Assembly (NCBI GenBank): GCA_029582265.1
Contig: CM055823.1
Span: 7,700,761-7,764,760 of the forward strand
DNA length: 64,000 bases
Reading direction: 5' to 3'
From: Zoroaster sp. YZ-2022
Lineage: Eukaryota > Echinodermata > Asteroidea > Forcipulatida > Zoroasteridae
Part shown: positions 1-12,300 of the stretch, one piece after another
How the letters are laid out: every line of letters begins with the position of its first letter
Numbering within the stretch: position 1 is the first letter of the stretch
The notes under the pieces: generated by a model
Database searches by the model: none
What the model saw: only the letters and a program-made list of their open reading frames with translations
What the model was told of the DNA's origin: nothing
Position numbers and translations under genes: made by a program

Positions 1-1940
1 GTGAAGTTTTAAAGGTGATTATCTCAGTTTACTAGCTATTTGATCCATGTGGAGTTTTATATACACTCCTTCAACTTTGCGTTGTTCAGTTTAGCAATAC
101 CCCCTTGTTGCCTACACGAGGTTAGAAAACGTTTAAGTCGTCCGGTACTTAATCTGACCTTGTTGATCACAAAAAAGCACATCGACTGGAAACTCCGTGA
201 AGCTTGCATGCTTTCGGCTTTTAGCCAAAGCCCCCTGGGTTTTCATAAAGGTAGACCTAGAGAGCCCCTCTCCGGACCAGCGTTGTCATCCTCGATTAGC
301 TTCTCCCTCTCCTGTGACAGAAGTTTCGGGGAAACAGTTTTAATGGCCTCCCGGCGTGTCGTACAGCCGGTGTCTTGAATCTGGTTCCTCCATTGAATCA
401 GAAGGAGTGACAGAAATTCCCTTCAAAAACTGGGCAAAACTAGATGATTGGTCGGAGGCTGAAGACGTACAGTATTGGCGGCACTCAAGGTTCACTTATA
501 TCCAAACTAGAGTCAGGGTGACTCTGCCCGACCTGTCAGTTATAATGTATTTCAAACGTTTATCATGACAGCTTGAAAACGCTCCTAATTGTCAGTTTCT
601 TTTCATCACTGGTGAGGATGATAAACTATGGGATAGTTGTTACTTTACACGTGAAGCCATGAAGAGGCTTGCAAGACACGGATGTCATAACTATCAGTGG
701 CTCAGCTATCATGATGCAGGTCACCTAATTGAAATCCCATATGCTCCTGTATCAATCATTGTCTACTCACCAGCTGTTGGTAAGTATGAACAATTTTGTT
801 TCTGTTCTACATAATATCCAGCTTACATTGTGATTGTTGTGTACCAAACACAGGTGATCTATCACTGTCTTTTGACGCTTATAATTACCATCCACTTAGT
901 GCTGAAATCAACTTGGCTATACACTTGTGCCAGATGAACTGTTAAAGAGGGGCTCTGAGGTCAAATTTAGTTTTGTGATTTTCCAATAACTAGAGTCCTT
1001 ATTAAAGTCTGAAAAAATTACAAAAAAAATTAGTCTCTAACCTCACGTTAAAGTGATGTAAAATGTCATTTTATTTGATAACCTTCCTGTGTGAAATTTG
1101 TTAACATCCAAAGACAACAGTGACGTCACATTTCAAATAAATAGATCTCTACATTTTTGTACGGTGAATTTGCAGTTCATTCCTGAATCTCCACAATATT
1201 TGATCAAATCGGCATTGAAATTGACTTTTTGACAAACAAAAAATTCCTGTATGGAATGTTACAGACTCATTTACCGTAAGAAAATAGTGACGTCATGTTT
1301 CAAATATCGCTCTGAAAGGGTATCAAATAAAATGATATGTTACACCACTTTAAAGTGAAGTTAGAGACTTGTAATTTTTTTCACACTTTAATAAGGACTC
1401 TATCTATTGGAAAATGAGTGCATCACAAAACTGAATTTGACCTTAGAGTGCCTCTTTAAGAATCCTTCCCAAGTGATGATCACCATGCTTGCAGTTGCAA
1501 TGAGTATGCCATGTAACAAGTACAGGACTCGGGTCGAACACTCCTCCAACCATTATGTTCTTTGCAAAGGTTTAACATGAAACCACGTGGCCCATGGGAA
1601 GCAACTATGCACACAGGACTGTTTCCATATAGTCGACTAGACAAAGCAAGCCTTCGACCCGACTGGGTTCAGGTTAAGTTAGTCCAACTATAATTTACTT
1701 TAGATTGCAGTCGAACGTTCTCTTGGCAGACCAATTTATGCTTGAGCTTAAATTTGACCCTAGACCCTTTATAAACCTGTGTGTCAGCTGCTTGTGTTCT
1801 CTTTTATTCACTATCACGTAGCTTCTGTGCTCGACCATGGAGGAACACCTCTTGGAAACACCAAAGCGATGGAGGACTCGTGGCCAAAAATCTTGAGATT
1901 TCTGCGAAGCCACTGTGGTCATGAAAACTCAAAGTTATGA
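1..1940 (+). CDS. Acyl-CoA thioesterase (ACOT/BAAT family), copy 1, 3' exons only
   Basis: Three exons of a gene whose 5' part lies outside the window: 1-14 (end of an exon, donor GTGATT), 572-779 and 1822-1940 (stop TGA 1938-1940). Phases match the complete paralogue at 9367-19021 exon for exon. The middle exon carries the acid and histidine end of the alpha/beta-hydrolase triad (motifs ITGEDD and [10 protein letters not shown]), as in type-I acyl-CoA thioesterases and bile acid-CoA:amino acid N-acyltransferases. The last codons encode ENSKL, a C-terminal SKL peroxisomal import signal. The expected role is hydrolysis of acyl-CoA to free acid and CoA in peroxisomes. The nucleophile exon is not in the window, so thioesterase versus acyltransferase cannot be decided for this copy. 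An AATAAA lies at 2041. The last intron carries a TTAA-flanked MITE (946-1455). Confidence 0.85.
946..1455. mobile_element. TTAA-flanked MITE with ~150-bp inverted repeats (family AGAGG)
   Basis: The two ends are long imperfect inverted repeats beginning AGAGGGGCTCTGAGGTCAAA and ending in the complement, flanked by TTAA at 942-945 and 1456-1459. The paralogous intron has the empty site (one TTAA at 17588-17591), which confirms insertion with a TTAA target duplication, the hallmark of piggyBac-type transposition. No transposase is encoded. Confidence 0.85.
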
Positions 1941-2652
1941 ACACCAAACGGCTGACGGAAAGATTGCTCAAACGTTTTGTTAAGTCTTCCTTCTGGGCAA
2001 GTGTCTGTGGGAAAAAATACATATAATGAATATTTTAATAAATAAATTTTGAATTTGGACTATATAGGAATATTTTTATACTGATGTTTGAGACCAGAAT
2101 TTGATGGCAGATCCAGATCCAGTTATTTGAATAATTATACCAATTGTTTTTGAAATTGTGGCTCCAAGGCAAGAATTACTGTGTGAATAGAATGGGAATA
2201 GATTGGGAACCTTTATTTCACGTTTCTCATCATTTCATTACGATTATATCACTGAAAATGTAGACATCAGGCCAAAAAACCGGTTTCTTGTCCCATAGTG
2301 TCTGTATTTTTGTTTTGTAATTGAATTTTTTTGCTATGATTCTATGAAACGATGTACAATTGCAGCTGAAATTGATGCATCGATTTCGCTGCGCTGTTTT
2401 AAATGACGTTTTCTAAATTCCAAAAAATGAATACAAAGTTTATTGGGAAAGACAAAACGTAATAATAGGCCTAAGCAGAAAAAATAGAGCCACAAGTGTT
2501 TGTTTTTAACAAACACGAGGTGTACTGGTTTCGGGAAAAGTGTAGCTTGGAGCAAGCGATAACTTTACTTTCGCCAGTGAGTGTCAACCGTAAAACAAAG
2601 TAATTTATGGCCATAGGTCAGACCTTCAGTTTCCAATCATTTATTTTACGGT
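1941..2652. other. Intergenic, nothing recognised
   Basis: Downstream flank of thioesterase copy 1, AT-rich, with a poly(A) signal at 2041. Short open frames here match no family I know. Confidence 0.5.
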
Positions 2653-2884
2653 GAACCCAGGGGTTAAATGGGTACCTGTGAGGGCAGAGTTGGTTGATTA
2701 GCCCTATGTGCGCTGTAATGGCAGCAATTGAGCTGTATACCCCCCAGGGAGCTGAGATGGTTTCAGGAATGATTTATGAGCCTTATGAGCAGGGGTAATA
2801 ATATAATGCGCCTTGAGCACCACTCAGTTGGTGGATACGTGCGCTATATACTGTAAGTCCACACATTATTATTATTATTATCAT
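2653..2884 (+). repeat. tRNA-Leu-type SINE, 5'-truncated, (ATT)n tail
   Basis: The body (from GTTAAATGGGTACC through the 'gcgctatata' tail) matches the full SINEs at 41218 and 58908 but lacks the tRNA-like head. It ends in a short ATT run, the usual 3' tail of this family. Confidence 0.8.
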
Positions 2885-3090
2885 CACCGGAATGATGTTT
2901 TTCGAGGCATTTTTCGAACTAAAACGCAGACGACGAAACGAAAATTAACGAAAAGCCTACACTTTTTCCCAATTCACGCACAACGCATTTTTCGGAATCC
3001 TTCCTGTTACCACTGTGCAATAGTATTCTCAATTGGTGTCAATTTCGCAGCTGGGACACTTTATTAGAGGAACAAATCACATAAACACAA

Positions 3091-3146
3091 CTCACTCACT
3101 CACTCACTCACTCACTCACTCACTCACTCACTCACTCACTCACTCA
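3091..3146. repeat. (CTCA)14 microsatellite
   Basis: 56 bp of uninterrupted CTCA units. Confidence 0.98.
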
Positions 3147-4613
3147 TACAAAACGGACACATTAATTACAACCTTTTGGAAAACATCAATAATTATTATG
3201 TCTTATCCAAAAATAAGACAGTCTGAGACAATCCAGTTCTAACTTCTATTGAACCAATACTTGCAACTGATGATTGCCCGCAATTGAGGCTATTTTTTGC
3301 TACCAAAGGATCTGAAAAAAAAATCCTGTCTCTTCAACACATTTGCCCTTTTTTGACCAATCGGTAATTTTTGGTAGGCCTACATTTAAACAAAGGGTTA
3401 ACTATTCCCACAAACTATTTTGTCAAACCAACAAACAACGCAAGTAGTTACGGACCCATATCATCTTGTACGAAAAATACAATTTGAAAAACAAATCAAC
3501 AAAGATTTCAGGTCCTTTGGTAGCAATAGCTAAGCTTTCATGTCTCACTTGGCAATCATCAGTTGCATGTAATGATTCCGAGGAACCGGGTTGTCTCATA
3601 TTATTTTTTGATAAGACATTATACTTATGTTCTTTTCAAACAGTTGTAATGTGTCCGTTTTGTTTGAGAAAACAATAAAAAGCAATAACAGCCGAACCAT
3701 AGCGTTAACAAAACCATCGGGGGAAAAAACCTGCCATGCTCGTTGATAAAGTAATTTTCTAATGAGTACGTGGAGCCAACGAGTTATGCAATAAACCCTG
3801 CACCTCTAACTGTAGTCGTTCCATAGGTTGTCGGGTAAGGGAGTCACATTTTGATATCTGATGATTGATAATAGCTACAACAGCCTTATTGGATGTCACA
3901 CAAAAACCACCCTCCTGTTACGTAACCCAGACCCCCAAATGCATAAAGCTAGCACCACTGGAAATAGTTCAAGAAAGGCTATGAAAAAGGAGCTTGAAAC
4001 TATTGCGGCCAATAGCCCTGGGATCATTAAAAAAAGCATCAAAATCCAATGTAGCAAATGCATCAGTAAAAAATGCAAATTCTCGCTGGCATGCCAAACT
4101 TCTCCTGGAAATACGACAGTACCACTGAAATGAGACAAAAATTTCTGCCATGCCAGCAAATCAGCACGGGCACCGGCTGAAATCCGTATATGATGGTGTG
4201 GCTTTAGAACGCCACGAGTGATATCATACCGAACGACGCAGAAAACCTCGATTGAAGCACACGTAGCATAATTTGCTTACGGACCAACATTTTACGCGTA
4301 ACAGCCCTAGATATTGGTTGATTTGCCACCACTTCGCCGTGTGGTCTTGTTGATTGGCCATTTGCAACGTTGATTGGCCATTGATAAGGTAATGCTTTGC
4401 CCAGCCTCACACGATATGCAGAAAGTATGGAAATTAAATATCTTTATTACGAAAAATAAAATGGCAAATGATTGATTGATTTCTAAATAAAGAAATTCTC
4501 ATGCTTATAAATATGCATCGCAAAACTGCCAGATAATTGGCCATACATTTTGGTCTAGATGGAAAAGGTACAGCAGTGTAATTAGTACATGCATCATCTC
4601 TGTCCTCGGTCTT
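3147..4613. other. Intergenic, nothing recognised
   Basis: No gene, splice-supported exon or transposon terminus recognised. Frames of 60-90 codons occur on both strands, but they overlap each other and resemble nothing known. Confidence 0.4.
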
Positions 4614-4811
4614 GTGCAAGACCGTTATTATGCGGATCCAAGTTACACGATCCCGCGCCAGTCCTAAATCACCCACCGTAGCTGGCGCTATACAATTTTG
4701 ACGATTAGGGCCGTGCAAGACCGTTATTATGCGGATCCAAGTTACACGATCCCGCGCCAGTCCTAATTCACCCACCGTAGCTGGCGCTATACAATTTTGA
4801 CGATCAGGGCC
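4614..4811. repeat. Tandem duplication, 99-bp unit x2
   Basis: Units begin GTGCAAGACCG at 4614 and 4713 and differ at only a few bases. A 169-codon minus-strand frame crosses both units; the repeat explains its length better than coding does. Confidence 0.9.
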
Positions 4812-5277
4812 GCTAATAACGGAAAGGGCCAGGGGCGGTTCGTGGGCTAAGTGAGGTTTGTGGACATGTATGAATGGATCGGCGCGTAGCGTGTACGTAC
4901 ATGTAGGTATAATTAAATCACGAGTAGTAACGTCTTGCACCAAGACTACTGTGTCCTATGTGACATACACGTACACACACGTAGGACTACATAACTTGTA
5001 CTCGGCCCTAGCCTGCAAGCTTGGTGTTCAGTGATATAATGATACACTAGTATCAGTGATTCAGTGATATAACTGCGTTGGTAAGTTAATGTTGGTTTTC
5101 ATTTTTTAGTAACCTAATTCAGAGAAATTATGAAGTTGAGTCACAAAATATGTAGCTCATATTAATTATTATTGCCTTGCTGCAATCAATGACCTATGTG
5201 AGTATGTATAAACCGTGCAGTAGAGCAAGGCAAGCTATTCAGTTTACGTACATAAGACTTAAGAGTAGACAGTAAAG

Positions 5278-7472
5278 CAGGGTTCGACCTTAGCGGTCGC
5301 CCGCTCGCCAAATGCGAGTGAAAACGGCGGCGGGCGAGTCAAACCCTTCCTTCAGTAGCCCGCTGGGCGAGTCAAAATATTGTCACCGATTGGCCTATCA
5401 GCCCTGAAATTACACGACGGCAATTGCTGTCAATGCCCTCACCCTCTGCCGTGATGCCCTTTAAAAATGCCACTTTTCACGGCAACGAGTTGCTGTGCTT
5501 TTTCCCTGCATTGCCGTTGTGCCCACTGTTTACACATCGTATTTACTACGTACATGTACATTGTACATATACATGTACATTCTCACGGAAAAAATATATC
5601 GCCGCCACGCTCGATTGCGCGACCGGTGGCTGCGCTGCTAAGACCAAGTTCACGCAACGACCATTTGGGAACAAAATAGTCCAAATTACCTGGTACTCAT
5701 GACCAAAATGATATAGCGGTTACCAGGCAATATCGGCCGCTTGGTCGTTGTGCGAATTTTGCCCTTGCTAATACTTTGGTTGGTGTCAACAGTACCCACA
5801 ACGTAAACACTACGCCAGGCATTCGCGGGTACCAGCTAAAAATAGCATGGCGCGGCGTTGGGGCGCATGCAACGTAAATAAATATGTACCAAGACATGCA
5901 TGCAGCGTGTGCGTGTGCATCGGATAACATCGACGAATCGATCGTCGTGTCGCTGTACTATTGTACGTATGTCAGTGCTTCCACTTTCAAGGAAATTTCC
6001 TTATTTTAAGGAAATTTTTAAATGTTTTGACGCTCTAAGGAAATTTCTGAGGAAATAAAGAAATCTAAGGAAATCTAAGGAAATGCCGTAAATTCTAAGG
6101 AAATTCTAAGGAATGTTCGTAAATATTCGATATTTTTTTACGAAATAATGTTGCATAAAAATTAACACTTATTATACCCTCGGTCAGTTTGCGCGCTGTA
6201 TAGCATTGACGCAGATTTGACTAGGCACGGCACAAACAGCCTAGTTGCCGGCCGCATGTTAGGCACAGCCATGGGCTAGTCTAAGCATGACGTCAGATGT
6301 TCATGCTACCTAGGCTGGCCTACGCACATGTATATGTATGTCTGGTAAGTGACCACCGCGGGCTCGCATTTAAAGAATTAACGTTACACTAGGCTGCAGG
6401 GCACCAACTGATCCTGCCAACTTATTTAGTTGCCAAAAGAATGCTTATTTTCCCATGAATTGACTTTCCATTTTGAAAGGTTTTGCGCTTTTTTTCAACA
6501 GCATGCACTTCTTATGGCCTACTGCAACTTTCACATATGCAAACTGTGTATGCATACAGGGGCTAATACACTTTTGATGATTTAAGTAAAACTAAGGAAC
6601 ATCGGGAAAAAAATCTAAGGAAATCTAAGGAAATGTTTCTGTAAATCTAAGGAAATGTAGATTTGAAAAGTGGAAGCACTGACGTATGTACATGTACATG
6701 TACGTGGCCAGGGCTTGTGGTGGTCGTCAACATGCTGTCAATTAGGTCGACTAGCAAATAAAAAATAGTGAACTGAATACTGCCACATCCAAATGCATAA
6801 AACTTGATGTTTTTTTCGGGTTAACATTGTGTTTTTTATTTATTTTTAATTGGTGACATAAACTGTAAGTGTTGCAATACTGTTTTCATGTAGGCCTACA
6901 TGTAATAAAACCCAAACGGAGACAGATAAAGGAAACTTTAGTCTTATTGGCATGTGCTAAATTGGAGTGTGTTAATTTTTCATTGTTTAAAAAAAAAAAA
7001 AAAAATTAAGATTGCCTTGGTGCCCTTACGTTCTTTTATCATTGCCGTGATGCCCTTTGAAAATCTTAAAAATTGCCTTGGTGCCCTGAGTTTTTTATGT
7101 TTTCATTATTGTTGTGTTCAGTTGGTTAGAAATAAAATATGAAATGAGCCTTCTTCATTTCAGAATTAAAGCAAAAGCATTATTGTACACTAATGTGCCT
7201 GATCTTTTCCTCTTATTAGAATAGAATCCGTTATTAATTAAAGAAACATTAGTATTGCCTCAGAAACAAATATGCACATAATAATAAGGTAACTGACAAC
7301 TGTTGTTTATAATGCACGTTCTGATGCAAAATGCCTAAATTACTAAAAACAGTGATTTGATTAAAAGTATTTAAAAAAACATACGGGCGAGTGAAAAGGC
7401 TTGCGGGCTAGTGAAAAGTTTGGTTTACTAGCCCGGCTGGCGAGTGAAAAAAAAAGTTAAGGGAAAACCCTG
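5278..7472. mobile_element. hAT-like DNA transposon, non-autonomous or decayed
   Basis: Ends are imperfect terminal inverted repeats (GCAGGGTTCGACCTTAGC against GCAGGGTTTTCCCTTAAC on the other strand), directly flanked by a perfect 8-bp duplication CAGTAAAG at 5270-5277 and 7473-7480. An 8-bp duplication with CAGGG-type ends is typical of hAT elements. Subterminal stretches repeat 'gggcgagtgaaa' motifs. No transposase frame of useful length is visible. A second element (5973-6681) is nested inside. Confidence 0.85.
5973..6681. mobile_element. Nested hAT-like MITE with AAGGAAAT subterminal repeats
   Basis: Terminal inverted repeats CAGTGCTTCCACTTTCAAGG and its near-complement at the right end, flanked by a perfect 8-bp duplication ACGTATGT (5965-5972, 6682-6689). 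Many 'ctaaggaaat' repeats lie just inside both ends, as in hAT transposase-binding regions. It is non-coding and younger than the surrounding element. Confidence 0.88.
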
Positions 7473-7480
7473 CAGTAAAG

Positions 7481-9366
7481 TACTGCTACTGTAAATAAAC
7501 CCAGGTTGGACTTTAAAACCTTCGTGTTAAACTTGTCAGTGTATACAGAGAAGGCGTCCATTTGTATGAAATTCATGCAATAGGCTACCTTAATGTTTCA
7601 TAAACATTTTTACCGTTTAATAAAAATGTTCAATTTACCAGCTGGTTTACAAAACACAGGTTATATAAATATTTCGTCCCCAACGCGTTTATGGATTGTA
7701 TCGGTGGGCTCGAGCGAATCTGATCTCGTGGACGTGTGGAGAGCTAGAGGACGCGCACTTTTTTTGTAAAGTTCCACTTGCTAGCTCTGCATACAGTATA
7801 TAACTCATATCCGGATCTGTGTTTTTGATTGATTGATTTATTTATTTATTATAACCCATCTTTATAGTATTGAGGGTAATCCATCCAGCACAGCTGATCA
7901 TTTGAGGCCCTCATATATAAAATTTAAAAAAATGCATCTTGATAAACTATTAAAAATACAATACATTGAACGTTTTAAGAATGTGCCACCAAAAATGTCT
8001 ATTTGTCTTTTTTGTTTTACTTCCCCAGTCTGACTCATTGCTTTTCACTAATCTCATAATCTCTTCCAGCCAACAACCTGTTGTACCTCTGTCTATTCAC
8101 GTGTAATCCTCTGATTATTGTACATTTTTAGAAGTTCGTGCGACAGCGCGAACACCTCTTGAAATTGTACGTTTTTTTTCTTCTTCTCGATGAGACTTGT
8201 CAAAAAAAAGTTCACAGAGCCTTCTAACTTGACATATACTTGGACCATAACATGTAGTTGTCAATAAATTTATGACATATAGTTTCAGGTAAAGTTGTGA
8301 CGTCATGGTGACATCAGATATCGGAATACTAAATACGAATACTGAAATCCAATTTTAATATTTCAAAAAGTCATCTCATGAACCACAAAGAATATTTACA
8401 CAATATTTGCATCATCTTACAGATCTTCAATAATGTGACATTTCGTACACAGACATGACGCAATCTGACCTCTGCTTCCGGTCGAAACCGGAAGTTTAAG
8501 TGAAAAATATTCTGAAGCACTTTTTATAGGGTATGTGCGTTCCGTGGACAAAATTACTATTCACATGTGACCTTTTCAAAAATGGTGACGTCATCACCTA
8601 TCACAGCGCCCTCTGGCGGTGGGTTTAGAAAACAATAATTTTCTATCTCGAAAACCATAGGAAATTTGAATATGACTTCTTTGAATAAAGTGATTAGTGA
8701 CATGTTATCTTTTAACAAAATATGTCCAATCTCAGATATTGAACCAAAGCAGGTACTAACGTTATTTTTTCATGATCATGAAGAAGTTTTATTGTCATAC
8801 ATATATATGACCTTCAAATCACCTGATCTGACCTTTACTTCCGGTATAATCAGGAAGTTCAAATTCAACACATTCTAACGCAAAATTTGATTGACATCGA
8901 TGATAATTTGATTGAACTGGAAGTTGACACAAACACCGTGCGTTTGTTCTATAGTTTCCTTTGTGTTCATTTCACACCTGACTAACTTCCGCTTAGTCTT
9001 GTGTTTAAGTATGAACGTATGTTTGTATTCCGTCCCATTTTGCCTTTGAGAAAGAACCTGCTAGGTTCGAAACGTAAGGCCAATAACCATTATTTTGCAA
9101 AAACATCTTTAAGTAAATCAATTCTAATTTAACTAATTTAACCAATGACAGTAAGGTTTGTTAAGGCCAACTAAATCGGCAAGACCACGGTGCCAGAGAT
9201 AAGACGTGGACTGAGTGCAAGAAACCTAGAAGAATTTAAACAGCGCCCTCATCGTTTAAGAGCTCATCGGTCTTTCTTGGGATCCTTGTACGTAAACGCC
9301 TGCGATCCATTGTGGAGTTAGGAAATTACCATCTAATCTTACCCATATCTACACAGTCTAGTCAGG
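7481..9366. other. Upstream flank of the complete thioesterase gene
   Basis: No gene seen. Around 8930-9110 a block ending in 'gctaggttcgaaacgt' resembles 3' regions of Penelope-like or related retroelements, without any reading frame. The last 150 bp before the ATG probably contain the 5' UTR, but no TATA box or start-site motif can be assigned. Confidence 0.4.
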
Positions 9367-12300
9367 ATGCCCAAACGTAGACTCTTGTCAGTCATCCCTT
9401 CATCATCCTTGGTGGATGCTCAAGTGACTATCAAAGTGACTGGACTGGAGGCTAACAGCCTTGTCACTATCAGGTAAATTTAGAAAATGACATTGCCAGG
9501 GACCAATTTGAAAGAGCTGCTTAGCAGGATTTGTTGGTTACCAGCCATACCTTCATACAAAATAAGTATACTTTGGCAGGTAGTCTGTTACATAATGATT
9601 ACCAAAAATAATTGCTAAGCAAAATTTTCTGCTCGGCAGTTCTATGAAATTGACACTTGGTCATTTAAAATATCGCTTGCAGTATATTCCATTTACATTG
9701 ACATTTGAACGGGTATAGGTTTGTCATGAAGTGCCCTGCACAACAGTTGAGTGGATTTATATCACACTTTTGTTTTCAATAAAGTTAACATTCATTCGAA
9801 AAAATATGGCATAGAGAAACATCCTGACAATTGTCAAAACATTTGAAAGATCTTCTTTTCTGGTGTCATGGCCTAGCAGCAAAGCACCAGACTCAGGCTT
9901 GTTTAATGGCTTATCTGTCAGAATGTGGGTTGGAATCCTAAAAGTATTAATTACTGAATTATTTTAAATTATAATTTAAAAACCTACTTGATTGTGAACT
10001 TGGTGATGGTATGCAACATTCCGAGGTAATGTTCCCTCTGACGTCATTTTGTGAGAATACGTGCATGCATTAAAAATGAAATGGATCACTTTGATTCATT
10101 TTACGCATTAGACAAATCTGCATAGTAATTTGAACTTGTTTCTTGTTTCTTGTTATCCACAATGAAATGAACTGAAACTTTCACAGGTTAGTTTCTGTAT
10201 ATCTCTTGGTTTTTATATTTAGTATGGATGCTAAAACATTTTACCAATGGGCGTTCCATCTCTTTAATTACATGGTTTCTCTCTACAGGAGTAAATGGGT
10301 ATCAGTGAGGGTAGATGTTATTGTACATAGAGCAATTTAGGGAACACCGGAATAATCTCAGTTAAAGCAAGATCATTTATTTCAGATAAACACAATGTTT
10401 CACAGAATTGATGAGAAACAACTGTACAATGAAACGGATGATAAAGGATGCATGTAGTGGTTACACATTTCATGACGTGACTACTGAAAGAGAAAGGGGG
10501 TTGCAAATGAAAATCCCGGTTCATGGAACATTTCAAACCTATTTGATGTTAAAAATCCGGTGTTCCCTAAATTGTTTTGAGTAGTGTATTTAGCTACATG
10601 TATGTTTGCTAAAATGGCTGCCAGAGCTGTTGTACTCGGATGGAATTCAAATGGTTTCAGGAATGCCATTAGCCCAATGATGCAGGGAAGAGGTACTTTG
10701 GTGCCAAGCTAAAAGTAAATTATGTAAATTATTATAAATGATTCAGTATTTTATTTATAATAATTAGCAGAAATCTGTTATTGCTGCCCGCAAGTACATT
10801 CCTTCCTTTTTGTGTTGACCAGGTCTGTAGCTGAAAAGGAAACTGACAGAGGCGCAGAAAGATTCGAGGGACATGCTCATTACAAAGCGGACGATAACGG
10901 AGTTGTATCCGTCCCTGATCAAGTGTCATTGGGTGGAACGTATACAGGTAACCTTAAAGATGCATTGCCCGAGTTTGTTATGAATTCACAGGTGTTTCCC
11001 GTCAATTTAATCTGAAATTTACAGTTTTACTTGTAGCAATTCAAACAGATACTTTAGCAAGGCAAATTTTCACCGTCTGAGGAATGCTTGTACATTCTGT
11101 ATTTATAAAATTTATTTATGACGGGTCCTGTCATCAATTAATTTAGGAATACTTTTACTGTAACACCATGTTTTTTACAGTTACTTTGTGAAATATTTTT
11201 CCCCATAACAAGTAAGTTGCAAGGAAACAGCGGTGAAATATATTCTTTAAATCAGAACATTTCTTATAAGATAACTCCATTTACTATTTCTTTCAAGTCA
11301 ATTTAGTCATCAGAGCTCACTTTTTGATTATTTGGTATTTTTTAAGGAATGGAACCTATGGGGCTTTTCTGGAGCATGATACCTTCACCTGATCAGCGTT
11401 TTGGAATTCGTTACATCCTAAGAGATGTCACAAAGCCAATGAAAGTTCACCTGTTCTTGTACCAGGGTCATCTAGATATAGGCACCCTACAGAGGATGGA
11501 ACCAGTGGCCGAGACAATAGCTGAGAGGTGGTACTTGGGCAAAGACGTGGAAAGAACTGAAGTTCACTCTGGATGCTTGAGGGGAGCTTTGTTTAAACCA
11601 AAAGGTACCTATATTTAAGTATCACTTTTGTTACGGACAGTAATTCCCACAGACATTTCTAGATGCAACAAAGAACTCAAGTAAGGTTACACTCGTTATT
11701 TGTAACAACAACAATTATATTAAAATGGTTTAATTGACACAAAGTCATAAAGTTTACACGATTATTACAGAGTTTAAATGAAGCTAAATACAATGATCGT
11801 AAATTATTAAAATTCCATTTTTTAAAAGTGGCTTACAACTTCCTGGCTCACACCATTCAACGGCAGTCCTCGCTTTTCTGGCCGGCGATTTTAAGCACTG
11901 AGAGGTTGTCTATTCTTGACTAGCTTGGTGACTTCAATTGGCGATTATATGGTAATTTCCAAACATACACTGGAATCACTAAAACTGTCCAGTTCACAAA
12001 CTTTTTTGCAGCTGTATTAAAACTCACGGTCCGCAGGAAAATGTCCAACGATCTGACGCGTTATCTGTAACACTGCTGTTGAGTTAGCAGAGAGCCACAC
12101 ACCTTCTCTGCACGTCTTACTCACGCACTTCTAATCCCCTGTAATCCTACTGATATACTGAATGTGTCCCACTTTCATACGAAAATCATCCTTCCAGCAA
12201 AATCTTGAGCCCGAGTCGTGAGTCATGAAGGTTGCCTCTGAGTCATGAGTCCTTTACAATTGAGCGTATGGTAACTATTGTATTTAAGACATTTTAAACA

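Noticed and set aside
4434..4943. 169-codon minus-strand open frame
   Set aside because: It crosses a 99-bp tandem duplication and its protein repeats accordingly; no family resemblance or splice support.
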